DNA from: Proteus hauseri ATCC 700826
Lineage (GTDB): Bacteria > Pseudomonadota > Gammaproteobacteria > Enterobacterales > Enterobacteriaceae
DNA: 64,000 bases
Assembly (NCBI RefSeq): GCF_001654965.1
Contig: NZ_LXEV01000017.1
Location: forward strand, 40,137 to 104,136
Direction: 5' to 3'
A program made the translations under genes and the position numbers. The notes under the pieces were generated by a model, which saw only the letters and a list, made by a program, of their open reading frames with translations, searched no databases and had not been told where the DNA came from. Below, in pieces: positions 49,615 through 59,321 of the stretch; the stretch's first letter is position 1; each line of letters starts with the position of its first letter.

Positions 49615-50160
49615 ATGAGCGAACAAATAACCTTAAAAGAGCCCGCAGAACCTATTGTGATGGGTAAGTTGGGCTCACCTTACGGGATCCGTGGTTGGCT
49701 CAGAGTTTTTTCTTCCACCGAACATGCCGAAAACATTTTTGAATATCAACCGTGGTTTATTCAGCGACATGGACAATGGGAAACCATTGAAATAGAAGCT
49801 TGGAAACACCACAACCAAGATATTATCGTCAAACTGAAAGGTGTTGACGACAGAGATGCTGCAAACATTCTGACTAATTTTGAAATTGTCGTGAATGCTT
49901 CACAACTACCAGAGCTTGACGGTGAATATTACTGGAAAGATCTGATGGGTTGTCAGGTTGAAACTGACAAGGGCTATGATCTTGGTGTCGTCAGCGACAT
50001 GATGGAAACAGGCTCGAATGATGTCATGGTTATTAAAGCAAATTTGAAAGATGCATTCGGTATTGGGGAACGGTTAGTTCCGTTTCTTGATGGGCAGGTT
50101 ATCAAGAAAGTCGATCTCTCAGCGAGAAAAATTATCGTTGATTGGGATCCTGGTTTTTAG
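49615..50160 (+). CDS. rimM: Ribosome maturation factor RimM
   Basis: A 181-residue protein (E. coli 182) with an N-terminal RimM domain and C-terminal PRC-barrel. It binds S19 and assists 30S head assembly. [20 protein letters not shown] and the [14 protein letters not shown] [11 protein letters not shown] are conserved. I use ATG 49615 ([10 protein letters not shown]), aligned with E. coli, not GTG 49606. It follows rpsP by 18 bp. Confidence 0.97.
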   Translation: MSEQITLKEPAEPIVMGKLGSPYGIRGWLRVFSSTEHAENIFEYQPWFIQRHGQWETIEIEAWKHHNQDIIVKLKGVDDRDAANILTNFEIVVNASQLPELDGEYYWKDLMGCQVETDKGYDLGVVSDMMETGSNDVMVIKANLKDAFGIGERLVPFLDGQVIKKVDLSARKIIVDWDPGF

Positions 50161-50198
50161 ATTATCCGGTTAACGGTTCTCAATAGTGGGACACTAAA

Positions 50199-50951
50199 AT
50201 GTGGATTGGGGTAATTAGCCTATTTCCAGAAATGTTCCGCTCTATAACCGAGTACGGGGTGACTGGTCGGGCAGTTAAGCATGGTCTGCTCAGTGTGGAG
50301 TGTTGGAGTCCTAGAGATTTCACATATGACAGACACCATACCGTTGATGATCGTCCTTATGGCGGTGGTCCAGGTATGTTGATGATGGTGCAACCTTTAA
50401 GGGAAGCGATTCATCAGGCTAAAGCTGCGGCAGGTGATGGAGCAAAGGTGATTTATTTATCACCTCAGGGACGCAAACTCGATCAACAAGGTGTTTGCGA
50501 GCTGGCAACGAATGAGAAGTTAATTCTGGTTTGTGGTCGGTATGAAGGTATAGATGAACGTGTCATACAGACTGAAATCGATGAAGAGTGGTCTGTGGGT
50601 GATTACGTACTAAGTGGTGGGGAATTACCTGCCATGATAATGATAGATGCAGTTGCACGCTTTGTTCCGGGGGTTCTCGGACATGCAGACTCCGCTCAAG
50701 AGGACTCTTTTGCGCAGGGATTACTGGATCATCCTCACTATACTCGCCCAGAGGTTTTAGATGGTATGGAAGTGCCCGCAGTTTTGCTGTCAGGCAACCA
50801 TGCTCATATTAATCGCTGGCGTTTGAAACAATCATTAGGCCGAACCTGGCTAAGAAGACCTGAGCTTCTGGAAAGCCTAGCTCTGACTGACGAGCAAAGA
50901 GTGCTGTTAGCTGAGTTCAAAAATGAACATCAGCAGAGAACAGCAGAGTAA
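50199..50951 (+). CDS. trmD: tRNA (m1G37) methyltransferase TrmD
   Basis: A 250-residue SPOUT methyltransferase that methylates N1 of G37 in tRNAs reading CNN codons and prevents +1 frameshifting. The knot sequences [13 protein letters not shown] and [15 protein letters not shown] bind S-adenosylmethionine. Length is close to E. coli (255). It lies third in the ribosomal operon. Confidence 0.98.
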   Translation: MWIGVISLFPEMFRSITEYGVTGRAVKHGLLSVECWSPRDFTYDRHHTVDDRPYGGGPGMLMMVQPLREAIHQAKAAAGDGAKVIYLSPQGRKLDQQGVCELATNEKLILVCGRYEGIDERVIQTEIDEEWSVGDYVLSGGELPAMIMIDAVARFVPGVLGHADSAQEDSFAQGLLDHPHYTRPEVLDGMEVPAVLLSGNHAHINRWRLKQSLGRTWLRRPELLESLALTDEQRVLLAEFKNEHQQRTAE

Positions 50952-50988
50952 GTCTGACAAAAAATGTCATTAATATCAGTTTACCTAG

Positions 50989-51357
<369 letters not shown>

Positions 51358-51390
51358 TACGCTTTCGCACATCCGAGAGTTAACGTTAAA

Positions 51391-51415
51391 GGCCAGCTTA
51401 TTGCTGGCCTTTTTA
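51391..51415 (+). terminator. Terminator of the rpsP-rplS operon
   Basis: GGCCAGC-TTATT-GCTGGCC with six T after it, 33 bp past the rplS stop. A preceding AAA extends the stem. Confidence 0.93.
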
Positions 51416-51431
51416 TTTAAACTGATTAGTG

Positions 51432-51480
51432 TTTTTTCTTTTTTCTTTTTTCTTTTTTCTTTTTTCTTTTTTCTTTTTTC
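51432..51480. repeat. Seven perfect copies of the heptamer TTTTTTC
   Basis: Forty-nine bases form exactly seven tandem TTTTTTC units, then degrade into TCTTTTTACTT. It lies 16 bp past the rplS terminator and 72 bp upstream of the first aroF TyrR box, outside any credible gene. Such a tract is prone to slippage and may vary between strains. Confidence 0.97.
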
Positions 51481-51552
51481 TCTTTTTACTTCTTATGTTT
51501 TATTTTAATCCTCTATTTTTATTTTATCTTATTCTTTATTTTATGAATTAGA

Positions 51553-51570
51553 TGTAAATTTTTATTTACA
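51553..51570. promoter_or_regulatory. TyrR box 1 upstream of aroF
   Basis: TGTAAA-TTTTTA-TTTACA is an exact match to the TyrR consensus TGTAAA-N6-TTTACA, 228 bp upstream of the aroF start. Confidence 0.85.
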
Positions 51571-51669
51571 TTATTGCGGTTTTTTATAATGATACTCACG
51601 ATAACTTGAAATCTATTTAAATTTATAAACTGATGAATTAAATGAAAAAATATTCATATATTATTTTAA

Positions 51670-51687
51670 TGTAATTATATATTTACA
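51670..51687. promoter_or_regulatory. TyrR box 2 upstream of aroF
   Basis: TGTAAT-TATATA-TTTACA matches the TyrR consensus at 11 of 12 fixed positions, 111 bp upstream of the aroF start. A weaker third half-match, TGGATT-GAATTC-TTTACA, lies at 51711-51728. E. coli aroF also has three TyrR boxes. Confidence 0.78.
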
Positions 51688-51798
51688 CTGTTGTGTTTTT
51701 TTATTAAAAATGGATTGAATTCTTTACATTGCGTGTTATCTTATCTTTCAGACAGAAAAAATCACAATGACAGCGATAAAGATAAAAAGGTAAAGACT

Positions 51799-52893
51799 AT
51801 GATCATGCAAAAAGATGCACTCAATAATGTAAATATCAGTGAAGAACTGATTTTAATTACTCCAGAAGAGTTAAAACAAAAATATCCATTGAGTCGCAAT
51901 GATCTGCATGTTATTGCAAATTCACGACAAACCATCTCTCAAATTGTCCAACGTCAAGATCCTCGTTTACTCGTGGTATGTGGTCCATGTTCTATTCATG
52001 ACGTTGATGTGGCACTTGATTACGCTAAGCGTCTAAAAGTACTGGCGTCTGAATTGAGTGATAGTCTGTACATTGTGATGCGAGTCTACTTTGAAAAACC
52101 TCGTACAACTGTGGGTTGGAAAGGACTAATTAGCGATCCATTTATGGATGGCAGTTTTGAAATGGAAAAAGGGCTTCATATTGCACGCAAATTATTAACT
52201 GAGTTAGTGCAGCTAGGCCTACCTTTGGCAACTGAAGCATTAGATCCTAATAATCCTCAATACTTAGGTGATCTATTTAGTTGGTCCGCAATTGGCGCAA
52301 GAACAACAGAATCACAAACGCATCGTGAAATGGCATCTGGGCTTTCTATGCCCGTTGGATTTAAAAATGGTACCGATGGTAATTTAGATACCGCAATTAA
52401 TGCAATGAAAGCCGCATCGATGCCACATCGTTTTATGGGAATTAATCAATCAGGGCAGGTTTGTTTATTACAGACACAAGGTAATCCCGATGGGCATGTT
52501 ATTTTGCGTGGTGGAAAAACACCAAATTATCATGCTGAAGATGTAGAACAATGTGAAGCTCATATGCTTAAAGCAGGTTTAAAACCATCATTAATGATTG
52601 ATTGTAGTCATGGCAATTCAAGTAAAGATTTTCGTCGCCAATCTACCGTAGTCGATTCTGTGATCGAGCAAATCCTTAATGGAAACCAATCAATTACAGG
52701 TATTATGCTTGAGAGTCATATAAATGAAGGGAATCAGTCATCAGAGCAACCTCGTAGTGAAATGAAATACGGTGTTTCCGTGACCGATGCATGTATTAGT
52801 TGGGAAACAACCGAATCTGTGTTAAGAAATCTACATCAGCAAATTTCACCTATTTTAGCTGAACGTGAAGCATTATTAAAAAAAGTCGGTTAA
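51799..52893 (+). CDS. aroF: DAHP synthase, tyrosine-sensitive
   Basis: A 364-residue enzyme (E. coli 356) that condenses phosphoenolpyruvate and erythrose 4-phosphate, the first step of aromatic synthesis; this isozyme is inhibited by tyrosine. MQKDALNNVNISEE matches E. coli AroF, and LLVVCGPCSIHD, GARTTESQTHREMASG and SLMIDCSHGNS are conserved. I use ATG 51799, with AAAAGG 8 bases upstream; codons upstream to 51691 overlap the TyrR sites. It forms an operon with tyrA (30-bp gap). Confidence 0.96.
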   Translation: MIMQKDALNNVNISEELILITPEELKQKYPLSRNDLHVIANSRQTISQIVQRQDPRLLVVCGPCSIHDVDVALDYAKRLKVLASELSDSLYIVMRVYFEKPRTTVGWKGLISDPFMDGSFEMEKGLHIARKLLTELVQLGLPLATEALDPNNPQYLGDLFSWSAIGARTTESQTHREMASGLSMPVGFKNGTDGNLDTAINAMKAASMPHRFMGINQSGQVCLLQTQGNPDGHVILRGGKTPNYHAEDVEQCEAHMLKAGLKPSLMIDCSHGNSSKDFRRQSTVVDSVIEQILNGNQSITGIMLESHINEGNQSSEQPRSEMKYGVSVTDACISWETTESVLRNLHQQISPILAEREALLKKVG

Positions 52894-52923
52894 TAAGCGT
52901 AATTAGAAAGGAGGCAAGCATCG

Positions 52924-54048
52924 ATGGCAGAAGAACTACAAGGTTTGCGTGAGCAAATTGATCAGGTGGATAAATCATTACTTTCTTTATTAGCAAAAAG
53001 AATGCAATTAGTTGCAGCAGTAGGTGAAGTTAAAAATCGTCATGGTTTACCTATATATGCGCCTGATAGAGAAGCTGCTATGCTTGCTTCTCGTCGCGAA
53101 GATGCTCAAAAAATAGGGATTTCTCCTGATTTAATTGAAGATGTATTGCGTCGAGTTATGCGAGAATCTTATACCAAAGAAAACGATAAAGGGTTTAAAA
53201 CACTTAATCCTCAGTTGGGGGATATCGTCATTATTGGTGGTAATGGGAAAATGGGTAAATTATTTTCTCGTTTATTTACTCTTTCTGGTTATCAAGTTAA
53301 AAGCTTGGAAGCGGATGAATGGAACACAAAATCACCCGCTATTTTTGCTAATGCTGGCATGGTCATTGTGAGTGTACCTATTCATTTAACTGTTGATGTT
53401 ATTGCTCAATTACCTCCATTGCCTGAAAACTGTTTATTGGTGGATTTAGCGTCAATTAAAAAAGCACCTCTCGATGCAATGTTAAAAGCGCATAAAGGGC
53501 CTGTATTGGGATTGCATCCTATGTTTGGGCCGGATGTTCCGAGTTTAGCAAAGCAAGTAGTTGCCTATTGCGAAGGTCGAGACCATCAAGCATTTGAATG
53601 GTTGCTAGAGCAGCTAATGGTTTGGGGGGCAAAAATAGAAGCGATAATGCCAGAAGAACATGATAAAAATATGAGTTTTATCCAGGCGCTCCGACACTTT
53701 ACAACATTTGCCTATGGTCAGCATTTAGCGAAAGAAAACGTTGATTTAGCCAGTTTATTAAGGCTTTCATCACCGATTTATCGATTAGAATTAGCGATGA
53801 TAGGGCGGTTATTTGCGCAAGACCCGCAACTTTATGCGGATATTATTTTATCATCGCAAGAAAATATTGAGTTAATTCGCCGATATCACCAGTCACTAGG
53901 ACAAGCGATAGAGCTACTAGACCTAAATGCTAAGGATGAATTTATTCATTCATTTAATAATGTCAGTAATTGGTTTGGTGACTATGCATCACAATTTATG
54001 AAAGAGAGTGGTGTGTTATTACAGAAAGCAAATGATAGTCGTATATAA
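52924..54048 (+). CDS. tyrA: Chorismate mutase / prephenate dehydrogenase
   Basis: A 374-residue bifunctional enzyme (E. coli 373) that turns chorismate into prephenate and then 4-hydroxyphenylpyruvate, toward tyrosine. The AroQ mutase domain covers about 1-90 ([23 protein letters not shown]). The dehydrogenase follows with the NAD-binding [12 protein letters not shown] near residue 103 and [12 protein letters not shown] strong AGGAGG precedes the start. It is cotranscribed with aroF under TyrR and ends at a strong terminator. Confidence 0.97.
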   Translation: MAEELQGLREQIDQVDKSLLSLLAKRMQLVAAVGEVKNRHGLPIYAPDREAAMLASRREDAQKIGISPDLIEDVLRRVMRESYTKENDKGFKTLNPQLGDIVIIGGNGKMGKLFSRLFTLSGYQVKSLEADEWNTKSPAIFANAGMVIVSVPIHLTVDVIAQLPPLPENCLLVDLASIKKAPLDAMLKAHKGPVLGLHPMFGPDVPSLAKQVVAYCEGRDHQAFEWLLEQLMVWGAKIEAIMPEEHDKNMSFIQALRHFTTFAYGQHLAKENVDLASLLRLSSPIYRLELAMIGRLFAQDPQLYADIILSSQENIELIRRYHQSLGQAIELLDLNAKDEFIHSFNNVSNWFGDYASQFMKESGVLLQKANDSRI

Positions 54049-54068
54049 TCAGAATATGAATTAAATGA

Positions 54069-54104
54069 AAATCCCAATGTTGATATCTCACATTGGGATT
54101 TTTT
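54069..54104 (+). terminator. Terminator of aroF-tyrA
   Basis: AAATCCCAATGT and ACATTGGGATTT are perfect inverted copies around a 9-base loop, followed by TTTT. The loop holds GATATC. Confidence 0.92.
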
Positions 54105-54909
54105 CATTTAAAAATGATTATTCTTCAATTCATCATCATAAGGGGGCCAAACACAGCGAATTGATTCGATTATTTGTGGAATATTCAATAACATCCTATT
54201 ATTCGTCATAGTGGTATGAGAATAACAGGATATAGAAAATGTATGGCTGCTAAATAGTATTAATGTTATTAAAATAAAATGTTTATCATTTTAATATCCT
54301 ATATTGCTAAAGGATTAATAGTCTTTTAAGTCTGGGTAATGACTTGTAATTTAAAATAATTAATTATCTTTATAGTTGTTATCTCCATAATATGTTTCGG
54401 TGAAATGATCTAATAGTTCTTCTGTTATTATTAAATTAATTTATTTTTCAATGGATTGCTGTTTTTAAATAGTATAAGTACTGATGTTCATTTTACTAAA
54501 AATAGGGTTTATTTTTAGTGGTGAGATGAAGATACATAGGTTTAAATAAAGCCAGGTATTCTTATCTTTATTAACATTATGATTCTACTTATTTTGTAAA
54601 ATATATTGATGGATTGATTAGTGTAATAAATATCTAACATTTTCCTTTGTTATTGAAATGTTATTAATGCGTTTAATTAAATATGCATAAATGTTCATGT
54701 TTGTCTCTGAACATAAATTATTTGTTGATGAGATCTTAAATTTGAATAAAAAAGATAGGGTTATATTAAAACTATAACAGTGATCAAAAAATAGAATATA
54801 ACAGTTGCGTAAATTAAAATTTATAAGCAACGATTTTACCAAGAATACTCAATATTCAATTGTATTATTTTATATTTTATATTCCGCAGTATTATTCAAG
54901 GGGTAAACT
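54105..54909. other. AT-rich gene-free region upstream of dcuB
   Basis: About 800 bp of AT-rich DNA with scattered stops. A 74-codon minus-strand frame (54618-54842) shows no domain and I do not count it. The dcuB promoter must lie near the right end. I looked for an FNR site (TTGAT-N4-ATCAA) and found only half-matches. Confidence 0.5.
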
Positions 54910-56250
54910 ATGGATTTTATAATACAACTAGCCATTATATTAGTGTGTTTATTTTATGGGGCAAGGAAAGGAGGAATTGCATTAGGGTTGTTAGGTGGTG
55001 TTGGTTTAGTTATTTTAGTCTTTATTTTCCACTTACCGCCCGGTAAGCCGCCTGTCGATGTAATGCTGGTTATTATTGCTGTTGTTTCTGCATCAGCAAC
55101 GTTACAAGCATCTGGTGGTTTAGATGTTATGTTGCAAATAGCGGAAAAGCTATTACGTAAAAATCCTAAGTATATTTCAATTGTTGCGCCTTTTGTTACT
55201 TGTACGCTAACAATTTTATGTGGTACGGGGCATGTTGTTTATACGATATTACCAATTATTTATGATGTTTCAATTAAGAATAATATTCGACCTGAGAGGC
55301 CTATGGCGGCTAGTACTATTGGTGCTCAAATGGGAATTATTGCCAGCCCAGTTTCTGTTGCCGTCGTGACATTAGTTGCAATGCTAGGTAATGTTACTTT
55401 TAATGGTAAGCACCTTGAATTTCTAGATCTATTAGCAATTACTATTCCTTCGACCTTTATTGGTATTTTAGCAATAGGTATCTTTAGCTGGTTTAGAGGA
55501 AAGGATTTAGATAAAGACCAACGTTTCCAAGAATTTATTTCAGTACCTGAAAACCATGATTATGTTTATGGTGATACAGCTACATTATTAGATAAAAAGC
55601 TTCCTATGAAAAACTGGGTAGCAATGTGGATATTTTTAGGTGCGATAGCCATAGTGGCGATATTAGGTGCATTCTCTGAAATACGGCCTGAATTTAATGG
55701 TAAACCATTATCAATGGTACTCGTTATTCAGATGTTTATGTTATTAGCCGGCGCAGCTATTATTATTATTTGTAAAACAAATCCTTCTTTAATTTCTAAA
55801 AATGAAGTTTTCCGCTCAGGAATGATAGCTATTGTTGCAGTTTATGGTATTGCTTGGATGGCAGAAACCATGTTCGCGGCGCATATGAAAGAAATAGAAG
55901 CAGCATTAGGGCAATTAGTAAGAGAATATCCTTGGGCCTATGCGGTCGTCTTATTATTAGTCTCTAAGTTTGTTAACTCACAAGCTGCTGCATTAGCTGC
56001 AGTTGTACCCTTAGCCTTAGGTATTGGTATCGACCCTGCATATATAGTTGCCTCTGCGCCAGCTTGTTATGGTTATTATATTCTTCCTACGTATCCTAGT
56101 GATTTAGCAGCAATACAATTTGACCGCTCTGGTACGACAAAAATAGGGCGATTTGTGATTAACCATAGCTTTATTTTACCTGGTTTAATCGGGGTAACGG
56201 TTTCTTGTATCTTTGGCTGGGTATTTGCTGCACTTTATGGTTTTTTATAA
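54910..56250 (+). CDS. dcuB: Anaerobic C4-dicarboxylate transporter DcuB
   Basis: A 446-residue inner-membrane antiporter, the E. coli DcuB length, with 10-12 helices. It exchanges fumarate for succinate during anaerobic fumarate respiration. [40 protein letters not shown] and [20 protein letters not shown] match DcuB rather than DcuA or DcuC. In E. coli pheA and tyrA lie next to each other; here dcuB sits between them, a lineage-specific placement. It is convergent with pheA. Confidence 0.93.
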   Translation: MDFIIQLAIILVCLFYGARKGGIALGLLGGVGLVILVFIFHLPPGKPPVDVMLVIIAVVSASATLQASGGLDVMLQIAEKLLRKNPKYISIVAPFVTCTLTILCGTGHVVYTILPIIYDVSIKNNIRPERPMAASTIGAQMGIIASPVSVAVVTLVAMLGNVTFNGKHLEFLDLLAITIPSTFIGILAIGIFSWFRGKDLDKDQRFQEFISVPENHDYVYGDTATLLDKKLPMKNWVAMWIFLGAIAIVAILGAFSEIRPEFNGKPLSMVLVIQMFMLLAGAAIIIICKTNPSLISKNEVFRSGMIAIVAVYGIAWMAETMFAAHMKEIEAALGQLVREYPWAYAVVLLLVSKFVNSQAAALAAVVPLALGIGIDPAYIVASAPACYGYYILPTYPSDLAAIQFDRSGTTKIGRFVINHSFILPGLIGVTVSCIFGWVFAALYGFL

Positions 56251-56297
56251 TTAGCCATAAAGTAGAAATAAAAAATAGAAGAAACAGAAGAAATAAA

Positions 56298-56334
56298 AAG
56301 CCAGATAGCAAAAAACTATCTGGCTTATTTTCAT
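56298..56334. terminator. Bidirectional terminator between dcuB and pheA
   Basis: AAGCCAGATAG pairs perfectly with CTATCTGGCTT around CAAAAAA, with T-rich DNA on the plus side and A-rich DNA on the other. It serves both convergent genes. Confidence 0.88.
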
Positions 56335-56346
56335 TTATTAGTAAGA

Positions 56347-57504
56347 TTATTTTACTTCAACAGGAACAACATTCTCTGAAGGGTAACAACCTAATATTTT
56401 TAATGAGCGGGTTGTTAAAGACAAATCATGTAATGCTTTTTGCATATTTATATCGCGTAAGTTTGCCTGAACATCAATATAAAACATCTCTTCCCAAGGC
56501 GTGCCATTAATTGGGCGTGATTCTAATTTTGTCATAATAATATCGTATTGTTTTAAAATCATTAATGCATCAACTAGAGCACCAGCTTGTTGTCCTGTTG
56601 CCATTAAGAAGGTTGTTTTTGCAGGAACTTGTTCTGATACATCAATTGCTTTACGCGCAATAACAATAAAGCGAGTGACGTTGATTTGTTGATTGGCCAA
56701 ATTGTTCGCTAGAGGCTGTAAACCATAAAGTGAACCACCAGCTTCGCTGCCTATTGCCGCTACATGTGGCGATTGTGCCAGTGTTACTTTTTCCATTGCT
56801 GCGGCAGTGCTTTCACAATACTCAATTTTCCAATTTGGATATTGATTTAAATAATGGCTGCATTGTTGAAAAGGTTGAGGGTGACTATAAATAGTATGCA
56901 GTTCTTCTGCTGTTGTATTTACCGCAGTTAATAAACAGTGATTAATAGGAATACGGATTTCACCGACAATAGAAAGCGATGTAGTTTGCAATAAATCGTA
57001 AACATCATTTATTGCACCAGAACTCGTATTTTCTATTGGTAATAAGCCATAGTCAGCTTGACCTGTATCGACGAGTGTAAAAATATCTTCAAATTTATGG
57101 CACGCACAATCTTCAATGCTATCAAAATGGCGAGCTGAGTATTGACGAGCTGCAATATGGGAATATGAACCTTTAGGACCCAAATAAGCAATTCTTGCAG
57201 ATTCATTAGGCGTGCAATTAAGGTGCTGTTGTAAGATGGCTTGTTGTGTTAAAACAGAATCTTCAATAATCATTTGGAAAATACGACTAATATAAAAACC
57301 GTCTAATCCAACTTTTTTACCTTTATCTATCAGCAAATCGAGTAATTCACGCTCACGATTTTTATCTCTAATAGGGCGATGTGTATTCAATTTAAATTGC
57401 GCGACATCAGCAGATAATTGACGTCGTTTTGCTAACAGTGTCAGTAATTCGGCATCAAGCGTTGTAATTTTATCTCTGATTGCCAATAAATCGAGTTTTT
57501 CCAT
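56347..57504 (-). CDS. pheA: Chorismate mutase / prephenate dehydratase
   Basis: A 385-residue bifunctional enzyme (E. coli 386) leading from chorismate to phenylpyruvate. It has an AroQ mutase domain (about 1-95), the dehydratase domain ([43 protein letters not shown]) and a C-terminal ACT domain for phenylalanine feedback ([29 protein letters not shown]). I start at [12 protein letters not shown] (57504), with TAGGG six bases upstream; the longer frame from 57537 enters the attenuator. It is controlled by pheL attenuation. Confidence 0.96.
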   Translation of the reverse strand: MEKLDLLAIRDKITTLDAELLTLLAKRRQLSADVAQFKLNTHRPIRDKNRERELLDLLIDKGKKVGLDGFYISRIFQMIIEDSVLTQQAILQQHLNCTPNESARIAYLGPKGSYSHIAARQYSARHFDSIEDCACHKFEDIFTLVDTGQADYGLLPIENTSSGAINDVYDLLQTTSLSIVGEIRIPINHCLLTAVNTTAEELHTIYSHPQPFQQCSHYLNQYPNWKIEYCESTAAAMEKVTLAQSPHVAAIGSEAGGSLYGLQPLANNLANQQINVTRFIVIARKAIDVSEQVPAKTTFLMATGQQAGALVDALMILKQYDIIMTKLESRPINGTPWEEMFYIDVQANLRDINMQKALHDLSLTTRSLKILGCYPSENVVPVEVK

Positions 57505-57540
57505 ATTAAGCCCTATACCTTTGCATCTTATCGTCAATAA

Positions 57541-57606
57541 ATAAAAAAGCCTCCGTGGAGGAGGCTCTTGTCGTTCTTATTTTTCTTTCTGGAATGACAA
57601 CGCCTC
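57541..57606 (-). promoter_or_regulatory. pheA attenuator
   Basis: Read on the minus strand, AGCCTCC-TCCAC-GGAGGCT plus six T (57541-57566) is a rho-independent terminator between pheL and pheA. Upstream, GAGGC-G-TTGTC can pair with GACAA-GA-GCCTC, an antiterminator that removes the terminator's left arm. A pause hairpin CTCTT/AAGAG overlaps the end of pheL. This is the standard logic: a ribosome stalled on Phe codons favours the antiterminator and lets pheA be read. Confidence 0.88.
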
Positions 57607-57660
57607 TTAATAAAAGAGTAAAAAGAAAAAGAAGAATGGCAAAAAGGATTTATTGAACAT
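57607..57660 (-). CDS. pheL: pheA leader peptide
   Basis: A 17-codon frame on the minus strand, MFNKSFLPFFFFFLLFY, with eight Phe including five in a row. Its stop lies just before the attenuator hairpins. E. coli PheL has seven Phe in 15 residues but a different order, so the peptide has been redrawn while the Phe sensor is kept. No strong Shine-Dalgarno precedes the ATG. Too short for normal gene finders. Confidence 0.9.
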   Translation of the reverse strand: MFNKSFLPFFFFFLLFY

Positions 57661-57707
57661 TATTTAAGTTGATTTTCTTGGTTAATAAAGTTTTTTAACA
57701 TCTTGCT

Positions 57708-57736
57708 ATCAGACATGATGATGTAGAGAGTGTCAA
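57708..57736 (-). promoter_or_regulatory. Promoter of pheL-pheA
   Basis: On the minus strand TTGACA (57731-57736) is followed after 17 bp by TCTGAT (57708-57713), a perfect -35 with a fair -10. It lies about 50 bp upstream of pheL and downstream of the raiA terminator. Confidence 0.65.
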
Positions 57737-57748
57737 GAAAAAAGCAAT

Positions 57749-57772
57749 AAAAAGCGCATCACGAGGATGCGC
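57749..57772 (-). terminator. Terminator of raiA
   Basis: On the minus strand GCGCATC-CTCGT-GATGCGC is followed by five T, about 50 bp past the raiA stop. It separates raiA from pheL. Confidence 0.88.
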
Positions 57773-57823
57773 AGAGGCAAATGAGTCAGTGAATTATTCT
57801 AGTTTTTAACTTCAGTTTACTAT

Positions 57824-58159
57824 TTAAATTTCGTCAACAAGTAAATTTTCTTCTTTCAAGCTATTATCTGCTCGGCGAGCTTCATTTTTATGTTGAACTT
57901 TATTTAATTGACGACCCAATTTTGCTAACAGGTCGTTGATCGCGGTATACATATCAGAGTGTTGGGCATTCGCAATTAATTGTCCATTTGGTATATGAAT
58001 GCTGGCATCAACACTAAAGCCTTTCGGATCTTTGGTCAGAATGATATGAGGATTGATTAAATTCACCTGCCATTTATTAAGTTTAGTTAGACGGCTTTCA
58101 ATGTGTTCACGTAGTGCTGGGGTAATCTCCATTTGCTTACTAGTAATATTTATAATCAT
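57824..58159 (-). CDS. raiA: Ribosome-associated inhibitor RaiA
   Basis: A 111-residue protein (E. coli 113) of the HPF/RaiA family, beginning [27 protein letters not shown]. It binds in the 30S A and P sites in stationary phase and inactivates 70S ribosomes without forming 100S dimers. GAGGTAAC precedes the start. It lies between pheL and bamD as in E. coli. Confidence 0.95.
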   Translation of the reverse strand: MIINITSKQMEITPALREHIESRLTKLNKWQVNLINPHIILTKDPKGFSVDASIHIPNGQLIANAQHSDMYTAINDLLAKLGRQLNKVQHKNEARRADNSLKEENLLVDEI

Positions 58160-58222
58160 ATAGTTACCTCTTTATTACTCCGCCTTCGATGACTTCAGAA
58201 TATCGCGATATACAATTAAAAA

Positions 58223-58238
58223 CATGATCAAAATCACT
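58223..58238. promoter_or_regulatory. Possible CRP site upstream of raiA
   Basis: On the minus strand AGTGA-TTTTGA-TCATG matches the CRP consensus TGTGA-N6-TCACA at 7 of 10 positions, 64 bp upstream of raiA. E. coli raiA is CRP-responsive, which makes the site plausible, but the match is moderate. Confidence 0.4.
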
Positions 58239-58403
58239 TTTTGTTAGAAAGGTGTGTAAGTCGTAATAGAAACGTGACAAATGATAAATAGCTGAAAAAG
58301 AGCGCTTGTTATGTTGGCTTTCTTCGGTCATATTAAGAAGGTTGGGCTGATGAAAAGTAAGAGACTTATTAGTAAAAACACAGTAATAAACTAGACGAAA
58401 GAA

Positions 58404-58435
58404 TAAAAAAACAGCAGCGATAGGCTGCTGTTTTT
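58404..58435 (-). terminator. Terminator of bamD
   Basis: CAGCAGC-CTATC-GCTGCTG read on the minus strand, followed by a run of T, about 20 bp past the bamD stop. Confidence 0.88.
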
Positions 58436-58451
58436 AATTGAAAAGAAATAA

Positions 58452-59186
58452 CTAAGCTGGATTAGCTGCAATCAAAGCAGAAACTTTATCTGCTTCTTGA
58501 GTTAATCCTAATTCTTTATAAGCATTTTCCATATACTTAAGCGCATCACGAGTGGCTTGTGTATCAGGATAATTACGCATCATTTGTTCAACTCTATTAA
58601 TAACCGCGACATAAGCCCCTCGTTTAGTATAGAATTTCGCAACAGACAGCTCATACTTTGCTAAACGGTTTTTAAGAAAGACAAGGCGTTTAGTTGCATC
58701 AGCAGTATAAAGGCTATCAGGATAGTAACGAACGAGTTGGCTGAAGTCTTTGAATGCAACTATCGCATGCTGAGGATCACGGTCAGAACGGTCGATACCA
58801 AAGAATCCTTGTAATGCGCTATCATCTAATGCTTGTGCTGTAAGCCCGCGCATATAAAGAACATAGTCAATATTTGGATGGGTTGGATTTAACCGCATAA
58901 AACGGTCGATAGCAGAAATCGCCATTGGTAATTCTGCTGATTTATAATAAGCATAAATCAAATCGAGCTGGACTTGTTGTGAGTAGGGGCCAAAAGGATA
59001 GCGATTATCGAGAGACTCTAATTGTTTGATAGCCGCTCCATAATTGCCATCTAGCAATTTTTCCTGACTGGTTGCATAAAGCTCAGAAGGAGACATATCC
59101 GCAGTCGCGTCTTTGTCTGAACTGGAACAGCCAGAAAGTAACAGGCTTACAGTGGCTGCTGCCACTAGGTATTTAATGCGTCTCAT
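58452..59186 (-). CDS. bamD: Outer membrane assembly lipoprotein BamD
   Basis: A 244-residue lipoprotein with lipobox LLSGC (Cys about 20) and five TPR-like repeats, the essential partner of BamA in beta-barrel assembly at the outer membrane. Conserved blocks are [39 protein letters not shown] and [21 protein letters not shown] use ATG 59186, aligned with E. coli; GTG 59189 is one codon upstream. It is divergent from rluD, as in E. coli. Confidence 0.96.
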   Translation of the reverse strand: MRRIKYLVAAATVSLLLSGCSSSDKDATADMSPSELYATSQEKLLDGNYGAAIKQLESLDNRYPFGPYSQQVQLDLIYAYYKSAELPMAISAIDRFMRLNPTHPNIDYVLYMRGLTAQALDDSALQGFFGIDRSDRDPQHAIVAFKDFSQLVRYYPDSLYTADATKRLVFLKNRLAKYELSVAKFYTKRGAYVAVINRVEQMMRNYPDTQATRDALKYMENAYKELGLTQEADKVSALIAANPA

Positions 59187-59321
59187 CACGTATTGATTAT
59201 CCTCTGAATAGGTTTGGGGTGTCTGCGCGTGAAGCTCCCCTAAAATCGGTTACACTATAACTCATTTTAAATGAAACGGCTGTGCCGTCAAAACACTAAC
59301 TTAATTAATAGAAAACTATTT

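Noticed and set aside
54600..54800. FNR site upstream of dcuB
   Set aside because: Only half-sites were found (TTGATGGATTGATT near 54608 and GTGATCAA near 54780); neither is a credible TTGAT-N4-ATCAA.
54618..54842. 74-codon minus-strand frame upstream of dcuB
   Set aside because: AT-rich composition (Asn, Ile, Leu, Phe rich), no domain, no ribosome site.
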